Below are positions 23,312 through 34,744 of a stretch of DNA of 64,000 nt, piece after piece. The stretch is taken from NCBI GenBank assembly GCA_006538405.1, contig BJKQ01000001.1:2666001-2730000 (forward strand), in the 5' to 3' direction. The first letter of the stretch is position 1. Each line of letters starts with the position of its first letter. Below the pieces are notes generated by a model, which was not told the DNA's origin, made no database searches, and saw nothing but the letters and a program-made list of their open reading frames with translations. The DNA is from Hansfordia pulvinata (Eukaryota > Ascomycota > Sordariomycetes > Xylariales). The position numbers were made by a program, and so were the translations under genes.

Positions 23312-26251
23312 ATGAACAGAGGCGTGCCGGCAGCTAGCAGCATGCCTACTATTCCTTTGGAGCTTGATAATCCCCTCGCCGAGTCCCAGGCGTCCATCTC
23401 GTTGCCTGCCCTAGGAGTCGAACATATTACGCGTCCCAGAAATCTGCGACGCCAAGGCTCGAGAGTCATGTCGGCCCTGCGGTCTCTCACCAACAGCAGT
23501 AAGTCCATCACAATAGCATTCCCCCCTTCCCCGCCTGGTGAGATACGTTGCCATCTAATACCCGCCCGTGGCAGCATCGGAGAGGTCCATTCAGGAGCCC
23601 GCACAGTGGCAAGCTTTGTCCTCTCCTGATCCGTCTGAAGCTGGTTTGGGGGAGCGCAGGCTTCTCCAGAAGCTGTCGGGTCCATTCTCCCGTAAAAACG
23701 CGGCCCAGTCTTTCACCATTATTCGTCGAAAATCGGGAAAATCCAGACCCTCTCAAGTTCCCATTTTTGTCGAAAAAGCCACGGACGATGAGCCATCGTC
23801 GACGGGTGTTCCTACGAATACTACAAATGGATTCCAATCAAACAGCAACTCGAATAGTAACAGCTACAGTACCAGCAATGCCACCTCGAGCGGAAAATCT
23901 TCCGGCCCGGCCAATGGAACTCCCACAACCGCCAAGACGTCGTGGGACAGCAAAGAAGCCGCTCCAAGGGAGCAGAAGCCAGCCACCGTCATCCATGGGA
24001 AGGATCACGAGTCACAAGAATCCGATCTGGCACCCATACAAGAAACCGAGTCAGTCGATCTCGTGGTGCCCACAGTTCTGACGGTAGAAAAGGCCGCGGC
24101 TGCCAAGATTTACTTGGAAACGCATTTCAACGAGCTCCTACTTCGCCCAAGCCCCGAGAGCTGCGCCGGCAACATCTCGAGACCGAATTGTACCACAGCC
24201 GCGGCTTGTCCGCTTTTGAGAAGGACATGCGGCGCCAGATCTTTTACAGGCATGAGTCGGATCATCTGCGTGAAAGACGCGCCCTGATTGCTACCAGTAT
24301 CAGAGGCGTGCAAGACTCGAGAAGCTTGGCGGACAGGTACGAGTTCCTGAAAGTCCTGGGAAAGGGCAGTTTCGGCGTCGTTCGACTGGTCCGAGAGAAG
24401 GCGACCACGGAAGAGCCCAGGCGTGTCGGCATGCCTGGCAATAGAGTCTTCGCTATGAAGGTCATTCGCAAATCAACCATGCTCCGAACCAGTCAGGAGG
24501 GACACTTGCGTGCCGAGAGAGATTTTCTTGTAGCATCTGAAGGGTCGAGATGGTGAGCTGAAGTGTGCATCGCCCATTCCGACGCCACAGTCGCTGACGC
24601 GTCGAACAGGATTGTGCCGTTGGTCGCAGCCTTCCAGGACACTGCCAACTTGTATCTTATCATGACCTACATGCCGGGTGGTGATTTTTTGGGCCTTCTC
24701 ATTCGAGAGAACATCCTCAGCGAGCCAGTCGCCAAATTCTACATTGCGGAAATGATACTGGGAATCGAGGAGGCCCATTCCCTGCGGTGCATCCATCGGG
24801 ACATCAAGCCCGATAACTTTCTCATATCTGCCAACGGCCACTTGCTGATCTCCGACTTTGGCCTCGCCTTTGATGGCCACTGGTCTCATGACACCACCTA
24901 CTACCACGCTCATCGCTACAGCCTTCTTCACTACCTCGGCATCTCCGTGGAGGGCGACGCAGAGGACCGTGCCGAGGGCTTGCAGGGCATTACCAAGTAG
25001 GCACAGGGTATTGCCTCGGGGATCAGCCGGCATGAGCGTCCTCTGACGCCACACGCGTCTGCTCCGTCCTCAAGTGACGAGCCTCTGCTGAGCTGGAGGA
25101 ATCGCTGCGGGAACCGATCAGCTGCCAAGTCGTGCGTCGGCACCAGCCAGTACATGGCCCCCGAGGTGATCCGGGAAGGCGAATATGACGCGCGATGCGA
25201 CTGGTGGAGCCTGGGCATCATTCTCTACGAATGCTTGTACGGCCACACCCCTTTCCTGTCGGAAGAAGGAGGGCGCCAGGCCACCAAGCGCAACATCATC
25301 AACCACAAGTCAACCTTTGCGTTCCCTCCCCGACCCATCGTCTCAAGACGCTGCATGGACCTGATCGCCAATCTGGTGAGGGAGGAAGATGGCCGCTTGT
25401 CGTCGCGGCGGTATCGCTACAAGAACACGCGAACACAGCTGGGGGCCCCCGGGAAATCGCGAGCAACACCTGGATACAAAGACTGGACGGGCCGGTCAGT
25501 GTATCCTCACGATGCCGAAGATATCAAGGCGCACAAGTGGTTTCGGGACATACCCTGGGATCGACTGCACCAAATACCGCCTCCTTTCGTGCCGCAGATC
25601 GGGAGCATGGAGGATACGCACTATTTTGACGAGGAGGAATCGATCTCGGACTGGTCGGAATCGCAATCGGAGAGCGATGAGGACTCGGAAATCACAGGTC
25701 CCGTGTCGCAAGCATCGGGGGCAACCGGAGAAGCGACAGGAGGCAGCCAGCTCGCCGTGGCGTCAACGCCAAACGTGGTGGCGCACCGGAGCCCGCAGAA
25801 GGTTGCCGCCATCCAGGCAGCGCTGGCCTCGTTTCCGCGGCAAGCACGGGCGATGCTTGGGCAGTTTATCGCGACACCATACGACGCGGGACGCCTCAAG
25901 CGCATGGACGTGGAGATTGAAGCCATGGTGATGCAGCGAAGAGACGCGACGGATCTCGGCGAGCGCATGAAGGTGTTCATACGAGCTCACGGCCGGAAAG
26001 AGCGCAAACGCCCGCGAGACCGGCTGCTGCGGGACAAGCGAACCAAGTCGACCGTTCTCGAGGTCCGCAGGCAGACGGCCTTTCTGGGCTACACTTATAA
26101 GCGCGCTCGCGGCGCGACCTACTGGGAGGCTATCGGGGCGGCAGCAGTGGCTCAGCAGGCGCAGCAGACTCGAGACGTCTCTTATGACGGCGCAGAAGTG
26201 TACGAGTACTCCTCTGTAGGAGTTGCCTATAGGGCCTGGGGAATGGCATAG
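23312..26251 (+). CDS. NDR-like AGC serine/threonine protein kinase (one frameshift)
   Basis: Exons 23312-23498, 23575-24552, 24610-24996 and 25075-26251 total 2,729 nt; one base is missing from the C4 run at 24152-24155, where PSP should run into RELRRQ. With it, 909 aa. A Ser/Asn-rich N-terminal region leads to the NDR N-terminal regulatory helix (YLETHFNELL, ELYHSRGLSAFEKD, YRHESDHLRERR). The kinase domain starts with GKGSFG (about residue 324), then AMKVIRK, HRDIKPDN, SDFGLAFDGHW and GTSQYMAPEV. An insert between DFG and APE is the NDR/LATS hallmark. The C-terminal extension contains HKWFRDIPWD and acidic EEESISDWSESQSESDEDSE. Intron 3 (24997-25074) removes an in-frame TAG. It is distinct from COT1/ORB6 and DBF2; its role is probably morphogenesis-type NDR signalling, by inference. 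The tail contains a VYEYSS segment encoded by a TACGAGTA octamer. Confidence 0.8.
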
Positions 26252-27594
26252 CAGGTGGCTTTGCGTGCTGATACTGGCGTGTCAAGGAGCACAGTCGAGT
26301 TGAGAGGCGCAGATGAGAGAGAATGGGTTATGCGGGCGGGTGAAATGACAGCAGTCCTAGACAAGCATCTCTACATGGCGCTCATCCTATAGACAGTAGC
26401 TTCTATGCCACCTCGCTGCACATGGATGGTAATGTTATGCGCTTGGCCAGGACAGTGTTGAGCCGGGGGTTTGTGTGACGTTTCTCCTTCTTCGTCGGGC
26501 GTGAATGAGTTGTTGTTCGAGGGATGCAGCCCCTGACATACTACTGTTATCCTGGTACGTTATTCACAACCCCAGCACAGAGGTCTACTCGTACGGGTTT
26601 TGAGGTTTTATTAATCCCAGGACCTGCCTGACCTTATTGGTTATGCAGCCCCAGTGGGCCGGAGAGATCTCAGCCCCGGGCCGAACTTATCGTCATCAGG
26701 CTGTTCTAGGCTCTGCCCACAGACACTAACAAAGGCTGCTAATCAGCAGATACGAGTTCTCGAAGCAAAAGAGCCTCTGGCCCCGTGGCCCATTGTCTGC
26801 TTTGCCACCGACTGGCCTGCGCGGCGTCGCCCTGTCGCCATCCAGCTGGACAGTCCGGGGAAAGGAGGAAAAGCGGCCGCCAAGCTTGCCCCCTTGCCCC
26901 CGTAGTTGAAAGACGAAACAGCCGGGTCCGACAACAATTGCCATTGACAATCGAGTGGATCAACTGGAAGGATGGTCCTTGGGCCTTGGCAACCGGCGTC
27001 TGCGGCTGCTCTCGCCACCGGGGTACTCTTCACGTCCAGACCGCGTCTAATCACACCAGGGAGAGGGACTCATCGGTCGGTCCAGCTGGCGGGATCAACA
27101 GCCCGATTCCCGCTCCCTCACGCGAACCGGGTCCTCGGCTGCATCCTTGTCGAATGCGGAAACCCGCCAATGATGTCAAGGAGACACGACTAAAATATTG
27201 GAGCTTGCGAGCAGCTGGCCGTGAAACATGATCCTTGTTACCTTGTCCAGTCTAGTCAGATGGGAAAAGGGATTCCTAACGAGGCAGGCAGGCCGGTGAC
27301 TGTGGCGCGGGATTGGGTCACCAGCATGGCTCAAATATAACAATAAGAAACTGCTGCCTGCGCGCACGTCCGAGTTGCACACCACACCACACCACACACC
27401 ATAGGCGAACATACTTGATATGCTCCCACCCTGTCTGACTTGATCTTCGATTCCACGCCCAAGTCGACGCACCAATCGCAGCTAAAGCCACCAAGAAGAC
27501 ACAGCCCGCCAACGCAGCGACTCGAAACGACAACAGAGTCAGAGAACAAGCAAGCAAGCACAGGGAATAACTAGGAACGAAGGAAGAGGAGAAA
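26252..27594. other. Intergenic region between the kinase and WSC genes
   Basis: No gene supported. It holds one TACTCGTA octamer at 26586 and a CCACACCACACCACACACC simple repeat near 27381. The final 100 bp is A-rich with AGCAAGCAAGCA, and forms the leader of the WSC gene. Confidence 0.5.
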
Positions 27595-28502
27595 ATGAAG
27601 TTCACCACGGCCCTCCTCTGCGCGGCCACCGCCGCCTCGTCGGCCTCGGCCATCTCCATGACCTCTGGGTGCTTCTCGTCGGCCGGGGACGCGCAGAAGG
27701 CCGGCGACCTGGCCTTCAACTCGCCGGGGGCGTGCAACCAGAAGTGCATGAAGGACGGGTCCTCGAAGGGCTCCTCCGTCATCAGCGCCACCCAAGGCAA
27801 CACCTGCTACTGCGCCGGCGAGCTGCCGCCCGCGGGCCTGCGTGTCAATGGCGAGCGCTGCGACATGCCCTGCCCTGGATTTGCTGCCGACAGCTGTGTA
27901 AGTTCACTCTTGCGCGCAACTTCTCTCATTTCTTTTGTTCCCCCCCCCCCCCCCCCCCTTTCGCCCGCTTTTTTCTCTGGTATTATCTGTGCATTGACTA
28001 ACCGATGATGTCGTGGCATGAAACAGGGAGGCAAAGATGCCTTCAGCTTTTACGACCCCAACTCGACTACCGACAAGGACGACAACGAGGGTAACAACCC
28101 GCCGACTCGGACAGCAGCAGCAGCAGCAGCAGCGTAAGTCATGCGCCCGGATTGAAGACCGGTCCCAGCCCTGCCCCTTCTATTCTTCGCACAGGAAAGG
28201 GAGGGAAATCCAAGCTGACGGCCCAATTCACACAGGCCTCAACCACCACCTCCGCCGGGGCCTCGTCCTCCTCCTCTGCCGCGGCCTACCAGACCGGTGA
28301 CAGCAGCAGCAGCAGCAGCGTTCCCGCCGCCTCGTCCTCGTCCGCGGGCCCGACTTCCTCCGGCGCCGGCGCGGGCCCCTCCTCCTCGGCTTCCGCGTCA
28401 CCCTCGGCCATCCCGACCACCGGCGCCGCCGCCTCCGACCGGGCTCCCGGCCAGGTGGTCCTGGGCCTGGGTGCCGCTGCCGCCGCCGCTCTCCTGCTCT
28501 AG
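27595..28502 (+). CDS. WSC-domain, Ser/Ala-rich, GPI-anchored cell-wall protein
   Basis: Exons 27595-27897, 28027-28090 and 28195-28502 give 224 aa. Signal peptide at residues 1-19. The WSC domain has its eight Cys at about 26, 47, 51, 71, 73, 89, 93 and 101, and continues into GGKDAFSFYDPNS. A Ser/Ala/Pro-rich stalk, likely O-mannosylated, ends in a short hydrophobic tail (GLGAAAAAALLL), as in GPI-attachment signals; there is no cytoplasmic tail, so it is not a classical WSC stress sensor. The second intron is uncertain. A strong donor, GTAAGT, at 28134 after a (CAG)n repeat leaves the wrong frame for the tail. Donor GTAACA at 28091 with the same acceptor (28194) keeps it, and I chose that. 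The first intron contains C19 at 27940-27958. Confidence 0.75.
27940..27958 (+). repeat. Homopolymer C19 inside the first intron of the WSC gene
   Basis: Nineteen C in a row, followed by TTTCGCCC. It lies within the pyrimidine-rich middle of a 129-bp intron, upstream of the acceptor. The true length may vary. Confidence 0.85.
28112..28133 (+). repeat. (CAG)n trinucleotide repeat at a splice junction
   Basis: Seven CAG-type units directly abut a consensus donor GTAAGT at 28134. In the preferred gene model this repeat is inside the intron. In the alternative it encodes poly-Ala at the end of exon 2. A similar (AGC)6 tract, coding for Ser, lies at 28303-28320 in the last exon. Confidence 0.8.
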
Positions 28503-29804
28503 AGGGCTGGTCCACCCGGCTTCTGGGGACAGAACCCAGCTCTGAGGACCATGGAGGTGAAGAGCGAGCGCTCCGTGAATGGGGGATACTGGGAACCTGT
28601 ACGGGGGCAGGCAAGGTAGAGCGGTGAAGGACACTGCCCGCGCGCAGCTCCCTTGCCTGCCTCATACGCATACCCCCGTCGCCACCACCGCTCCGACGAG
28701 TCCGTGCCGCACAACGTTATCCGCCACGGCGTGGGCTGATCGAGGCGTTATACCTGCACCACTGGGGCGTGTCTGCTTCAGCTGCGGCGTCGCGCCTCTG
28801 CGGGAAAGTGGTGCCAGGATGCCGGCACGGCCGAGAAAAGTCGTTCTGTACGGGGCCCGAGGTAGGCAGCGGCTCGTCCAACCGCCTCAGGGTCTACGAG
28901 AAGCCGAACCTCGAGCCCCTCTTGGTGTCAGGCGGGGGTGACGTAACATTGGACCGCAGAATCTCGATAGAACCGTATCGTCATATAAGTCAGTAGCCTG
29001 GACGACGCCCGACAGAGCACCTGATCTCTCGTGTATTATTCTCGATGATTTCAAAACGAGCAATGTGTTTTTTTTTCCGGACTTTCTTGGCTGATGACTG
29101 TGTATCCAGTCCCGCGTGGCCTTGCTGAAGGGATCCCAACCAACCTACTTCAATGATTACGTAGTCTCCCATGTGTACTCTCTCGCGCCCTGGCGACCTG
29201 ACTATTGTCGGTGGCTGAAAGTCGCCCCAGAAGAGTTGCACCACAGAGAGGTGAAGGCAGCGGCGCTTGGCCCGCGAGCATCGGGTCGCTGTGCTGCGTT
29301 GGTCTCTGCATCACAATCGCTTCAGAGAAATGACATGATCGAGATAGCCAACGAAAGTGATCGCGCCAAATCGGCTGCATGACCAACCAACAAGCACGTG
29401 TACGAGGAGATCCAGGCGGCGGGTGCTCACGATTTGACAAATCGCTAGCATGGATATCATTGGCTTTGTCCACTCATGCGCAGCTTCCACTATGGCAAAA
29501 TCACAGAAGCTTTGCTGGTCTCACTGTTAAACGCTCGCCTGCATCGAATGAACCCAAGATACAGTGGGCTTTATCGTGTCCAGTAAATGAATTGCTATGC
29601 TGCCTTTGAGATGCTTCGCCTCGGCCCGGTCCCGAGTAGGTAGGTATGTATGTACAGAATGGATGCCGGTATAGACAACGACCCTCCTCGCTATTGTCGC
29701 AAAGCAACTGCCACCGCGTCCAACATCTTAAAGTGCAGTCTGCGAGCAACACGTCCACCGGACATGCCAGTCGGCAAGCTGCTGTAGACTCATCTGATCG
29801 CTCC
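28503..29804. other. Convergent intergenic region
   Basis: It lies between the 3' ends of the plus-strand WSC gene and the minus-strand hypothetical. No gene and no TACTCGTA/TACGAGTA octamer were seen. A T9 run is near 29067, and GTAGGTAGGTATG is at 29637-29649. Confidence 0.5.
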
Positions 29805-31028
29805 TCATTCATCAGCATCGTCACCTTCATCGCGGGCAATGCGCGCCAACTCCTCGCGCACGAGCCCAGCGAACTCGGCTCTGTCCAGGCCCGAGCCACG
29901 CGACAGATCCCACAAAGAGCGGACGGAGCCCGTGACATGGCGGCGGACGCTGCATTGCGTTGCCTCGCGGCGCGCAGCGGCCGCCTCCAGCTTCTCCACC
30001 GAGACGGGCGAACCATCCCCATCGCTTGACGAGGGTCGAGACGGGTGCGGGTGTATCAAGTCAGCTGACTGCGGCGGCGGCGGTGTCGCTGCTGATGGCG
30101 CCAAGGTCCAAGCTCCCTGGGTTTCGTTGGGACCCGTCGCTTCCTCCATCTCTCCTGTCGCAGGCGCTCGCAGGCCGAGGGGCGGAGCTGCCGCAGCCTG
30201 AGCCCCTCGACCCAGTGGCATCAGGCCGGCCCCGGCCAAGTTGGCCTCTTCGTCTGGGTCGTGGCCGTCCAGTGCTGGCTGCACCTTATCGTACTGCGCA
30301 TAGTAGTCGTCCTCGTCGGGCACAGGGGACTGGCGCGCTGCCGGCGTCTGCGCCGTTGACGTAGCGTCGTATTGTGCCCAGTAGTCATCGTCGTCGTCAT
30401 CATCATCTTTGTTGGCTTCCCCAGTCGCTGCTGCTGCAGGCGCCTCTGCTCCACTTGCACTGCTGCCCGTGGGAGCTGAGGCCCGCGACCCGGGTTCGTT
30501 AAACTGTTTCTCGGCCTCGGTGATGGTGGGCGCGCCGCCGAAGCTGGAAAATGCATCGGGTTTCTCGACGATACCAACTTCTCCGACTCGCCAGCCATTG
30601 CCATCGCCGCCGCCAGCAGCATCCCCTGTGCACCAAACAAGGCGAAAGGCCAATTGGGACTCGCTGAGGGCGACCAAAGCTTGCAAGGTCTCCTCGTCGA
30701 GGCGGCGAAAGCGGATCTCGGCATCGTAGTCCCAATCGACCTCGACCTCGCCAGAGACAGGGTGCGGCTCAAGGAGAGCGCTCTGGGCGATTTGGCGCAA
30801 GCGCGTAGTGGTGTCGTCGTCGCTCCCCCCTCGCGAGTAGCTCAAAAGGCCGATCCATGATTCATTATCGCCGTTGGACAGGAGCTGGACGCGCTGCCGC
30901 AAAATTGGAGAAAGGAGGGGCAGAACAGGATCCGCAGGTCGCGCGGAGAGGGCGGCGGCCGGCAGGGCGGACAGCAGCGGTCCCAACAGGCCGGCGAGGT
31001 CCGGCTTCGTGACGGTGCCTGTGGCCAT
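29805..31028 (-). CDS. Conserved filamentous-fungal protein of unknown function with DYWAQYD repeats
   Basis: Single exon, 407 aa, ATG at 31028; the open frame extends further upstream but that part is leader-like. The N-terminal 180 residues look globular: LLGPLLSALPAAALSA, an ILRQRVQLLS segment, SWIGLLSYS, VDWDYDAEIRFRRLDEETLQALVALSE and AFRLVWC. A low-complexity acidic centre follows, with two related motifs, DDDYWAQYD and DEDDYYAQYD, then a Pro-rich linker. The protein closes with a helical segment (VRRHVTGSVRSLWDLSR, AEFAGLVREELARIARDEGDDADE). I recognise this as a recurrent ascomycete hypothetical but know no assigned function. The acidic YD motifs could be short interaction motifs; that is inference. 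Confidence 0.75.
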   Translation of the reverse strand: MATGTVTKPDLAGLLGPLLSALPAAALSARPADPVLPLLSPILRQRVQLLSNGDNESWIGLLSYSRGGSDDDTTTRLRQIAQSALLEPHPVSGEVEVDWDYDAEIRFRRLDEETLQALVALSESQLAFRLVWCTGDAAGGGDGNGWRVGEVGIVEKPDAFSSFGGAPTITEAEKQFNEPGSRASAPTGSSASGAEAPAAAATGEANKDDDDDDDDYWAQYDATSTAQTPAARQSPVPDEDDYYAQYDKVQPALDGHDPDEEANLAGAGLMPLGRGAQAAAAPPLGLRAPATGEMEEATGPNETQGAWTLAPSAATPPPPQSADLIHPHPSRPSSSDGDGSPVSVEKLEAAAARREATQCSVRRHVTGSVRSLWDLSRGSGLDRAEFAGLVREELARIARDEGDDADE

Positions 31029-33645
31029 CTGCGCGTAGAATGTCCCAGCTAGTGACGACTTTGGCAAGCTTGACCGCAAGCTTGATGTTGTTCGGCTGGT
31101 GTGTGCGCGCGGGTGCGCGAGCGGTGTTGCGGTATGGCTTTGCGATTGTACGATTCCGGGACGTGGCGAATTGATGTCTCGTAGAGAATGGAGATAGATG
31201 GCCGGGGTAGCGGACAAAAGTGCGGGCGGACTGGGGTGCTTTGAAGGTGCTTTGTGCCGTGGTTCAGATATCACATGTCAGGAAAAAGAGATTTGCTCAG
31301 GTGATGCTTGTCGTGTGGTCTGGGGAAACAGTGGCGCGCGATCCACCAGCAGCCGTGACGTCGTACTTATCGAGGGGCGTCCTTTTCGTCTTGCGAGAGT
31401 GATCATAGGATACGTGAAGGGTGAATGTTATAGATATTTGTGCGAGAGAGACAGAAGAGGTAGAATGAGAAGAAAAGAGAGAGAATGAGAGATTGAAACC
31501 TCAATGAAGCAGGTGGAAGATGAATACCTTATGCAATTCGCGTCGGAGGGGTACAGGCACCCGCCGATTGAGCCTGCCTACCTGCTGCACGCTGTCAGGT
31601 GAGATGGGTACCAGGTTTGGGCATTGTGCAGCCACCCACATTCGCGACTTTATCTGATGCCGAGCTTGCAGAGGCGGAGAGAGGAGAGCGCGCAGCGCGG
31701 GATGCCCGTGTTACCGAATGTTCTGTTCCGTGTCCGTTCGTCTGCCCCTGCTCTGCCTGCGTCGGGCGGCTGCCGCGCGCGAGGCGTCACGATAGGTGCG
31801 TCGGTAGGATTGCCGGGGCTTGACGGGCCTGCGGGAGCCATGTCCGGGAGGGCGGCGGGCCCCAGAAAATCCATCGCGCGCGCCAGCCAATGCGGCGCCC
31901 TACCGTCCTCTCGGCGGACCCGATTCCAGGCCACTCGACCGCCCGGGCGAGCGGAGACCAGTCGGCACAACCTATCAGGTGCTGCGACTTCAACCGACCG
32001 ACTCGTCAGGGGCGGAGGGGATAGATATTTGCCGGCAGATAGCGAGTGCTGGGGAAGGTATTGCGAGCGGCGGGGCTGGTTGTCTTCGACGCTGCTGCGA
32101 TGGGTAGGTATGGACGCTGTATCTCGCATGAAATATCCTGAACCTGTCGGCAGTGTTGCCCCCCTTCACTTCGCTGACCGAGTCAGGAGCTGATCGGCCA
32201 ATGGAAGAGCCAATTCACCAATCAGCCCATGCGCCTGTCATGCCTCTCGGTCAGCCCCTGATGAGACAGATGGGTGCGCCGCCTGACAAAGGATGAGGCT
32301 TGGGACGGGGGATCGGCGGCCATGGCTGACCGCCCGGCGGCCTGACTCGAAGATCGGGTGTTAGCCAGGGGCAGCGGCGACGGCTTATCGACTTGGGTCT
32401 ATTGTGCGGGACGGCCAGGACTGGTTGGCGGTCGTGGGGTGGTGTACGGACAGACGAACCCGCAAGCGCCCGTAAGGCTGCTGGGGGTGGATTCGGGCAG
32501 GTGAGACAGGGGAAGTGACGCGAGGGTCCCTGGGTCCACGGATGCTTGCTGTTCAGTGCCACGATCAGGATGCTGACTTCCAACATTTATCAGTGTTGAA
32601 TTACTTTTGCTGGCGGCTTGATGTTATCCATGGACGTTGGCGGCACCTGCCACACGTTTATCGTACCTCACTTGCTTGAGTGCCTACATGTGTCTACTTA
32701 CCTTGGGTACCTCCTTCCCAGCTGCTTTGATGCCCTCCTGTCGCGATGATTTCTACTGTGTGGCCCAAAGAGAAGGAACATCAGAGCCGGATAGATACCT
32801 ACATGTACCTATGTAGGTACTCACAAAGCTCACCTGCATTGAGTGCGAGTACGTCATACCACAGGTCGGTACTTTCTGTCCGCGCGATGGAATACAGACA
32901 CCGAAGTACGCTCAAGTATGAGTACCTACTCGGGACCTGCACGTGCGAGTACCTACCTAACCTACATACATAGGGCCACGAGGCAAGAGCCAGACTCCAA
33001 TAGTGATGAAGAAGGCCGATGAGCTTGATCAAGGTCGGGGCACGACCAACTGGAAGGGACGAGCTGAAGCCGATGCAAGCCGCCACTTCCCCAGCAAACC
33101 GCCTCCTCTGGCCAACAAAAATGCATACTTCACAGACTCCCCTTCGTCCTCCAACTTCATCGCCACCCGCACGACAGCAGTGCTCGTATCCGGCCCACCA
33201 CCACGTTACAAGTACTCGTACACACACACGAGTGATCTGCACATCCATCCGAGTGCGGCCCCTGCGTGAATCCAGCCTGCTGGGTCTCGCGCGATTGAAG
33301 ACAGGCCTGGAATCTGACCGGATTACATTTAAACAACAGCAACCGCACCAGAAACAACAACAAAAATAAGGACACTCGGCGGAGACTTCAGACAATAGCG
33401 CCCCGACTCGGACACGTTCTCGCCCACAAAAAGCCGCCCAAACACCCCTCAAGAGCTCAGTCGCCGCCTGCTGAGCCAGCGTCCTACCTCGACCAGCTGC
33501 ATCTCGACCCTCGCTGTTACTGCCTCGACACTTCCATCCCGCCCGCTTCCCCCGCCTTCCATCGCATTGTGCAACGCGGCGCGAAAGCCTCGAAAGCCCT
33601 CCCCCCTCGGAACACCCTAGTCCGGGCAAGGCCCGCCTCGAGTGT
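31029..33645. other. Divergent intergenic region upstream of the TPC1 gene
   Basis: Two divergent promoters in 2.6 kb. A purine-rich stretch (repeated GAGAGA) lies at 31440-31495. GGTACC/TACCTA-type motifs concentrate at 32780-32975. One TACTCGTA octamer is at 33213. A 276-codon minus-strand frame (32799-33629) overlaps the TPC1 leader and shows no domain. The last 300 bp is C-rich leader. Confidence 0.5.
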
Positions 33646-34744
33646 ATGTCGAAGGCCGGCCAACGCCTTCAGGATGAGGTAGATACCGCCCTACTCGACC
33701 CAAGCCACATATATACTGATCCCCGATGCTCAGGGCTCCCGCGCTCAGGTAGTCGCCGCCGGCGGCGCTGCTGGCCTGGTATCACGCTTCGTTATTGCGC
33801 CACTCGATGTCGTCAAGATCCGCCTGCAACTACAGTCACATTCGCTGTCCGACCCTCTGAGCCATGCCCACGCCAACCTCGGCGGCTCTCCTGTCTACAA
33901 AGGCACCCTCCCGACTTTGCGCCGCATCGTTGCCACCGAAGGCATCACTGGACTTTGGAAGGGAAACGTCCCCGCCGAGCTCATGTACGTCTCATATGGC
34001 GCCGTCCAGTTCACAGCCTATCGGTATTCCACCTTGCTGCTGCACCGCGTCTTTGGCTCCGGTGCATTGCCTAAAGGCCTCGAGTCTTTCGTCAGCGGGG
34101 CCACCGCTGGTGCCACTGCTACCGCCGCTACGTACCCGCTAGACCTGCTGCGCACCCGCTTCGCCGCCCAAGGCAATGACCGTGTCTACGCATCTCTGCG
34201 CCGCGCCATCGCCGACATCTATCACGACGAGGGCCCCCGCGGTTTCTTCCGCGGTTTATCCCCAGGACTCATCCAGATCGTCCCCTACATGGGCCTCTTT
34301 TTCGCCATGTACGAGACGGCCCGGCCGCTGACCGCCCGCCTCGATTTGCCCTGGGGCACTGGTGATGCCACGGCTGGCGTGCTGGCCAGCGTGGCCGCCA
34401 AAACGGGCGTTTTCCCTCTCGACCTTGTTCGCAAGCGCATACAAGTCCAGGGGCCAACTCGCGCTCGCTACGTCCACAAGAACATTCCCGAATATGCCGA
34501 TGGCGTGATCGCTGCCCTGCGCCAGATCGTGCATCGTGAGGGCCTGCGCGGTCTCTACCGTGGTCTCACAGTCAGTCTCTTCAAGGCCGCGCCTGGCAGT
34601 GCTGTCACCATGTGGACTTACGAACGCGTCCTGAAACTACTCATTGACTACGACAACAAGCGCGCCGCGGACGGAAGTGCGGAAACGGCAGCATCCAGCT
34701 CGTCAACAAGGCGTGCTGTACTGGCGCGCGGGTCCGCCGGTTGA
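33646..34744 (+). CDS. TPC1: Mitochondrial thiamine pyrophosphate carrier
   Basis: Exons 33646-33678 and 33734-34744 give 347 aa. The tiny first exon encodes the N terminus [11 protein letters not shown], and the 55-bp intron has donor GTAGAT and acceptor CTCAG. Three mitochondrial-carrier repeats are present, with signature helices [24 protein letters not shown] and [13 protein letters not shown], each followed by the G-[LF]-[WYF]-[KR]-G partner motif (GLWKGN, GFFRGL, GLYRGL). The sequence, including the insert between the first helix pair, matches fungal TPC1, which exchanges thiamine pyrophosphate for nucleotides across the inner membrane and supplies pyruvate and ketoglutarate dehydrogenases. 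No frameshift. The C-terminal tail is Ser-rich and lineage-specific. It is the first of three neighbouring genes for mitochondrial proteins. No TPP riboswitch signature was seen upstream. Confidence 0.92.

Noticed and set aside
32799..33629. 276-codon minus-strand frame upstream of TPC1
   Set aside because: It lies over the TPC1 leader, is low in complexity and shows no family resemblance.
31029..33645. TPP riboswitch upstream of the TPC1 carrier gene
   Set aside because: I found no CTGAGA-type core or the partner motif in the leader; TPC1 genes are not known to carry one.
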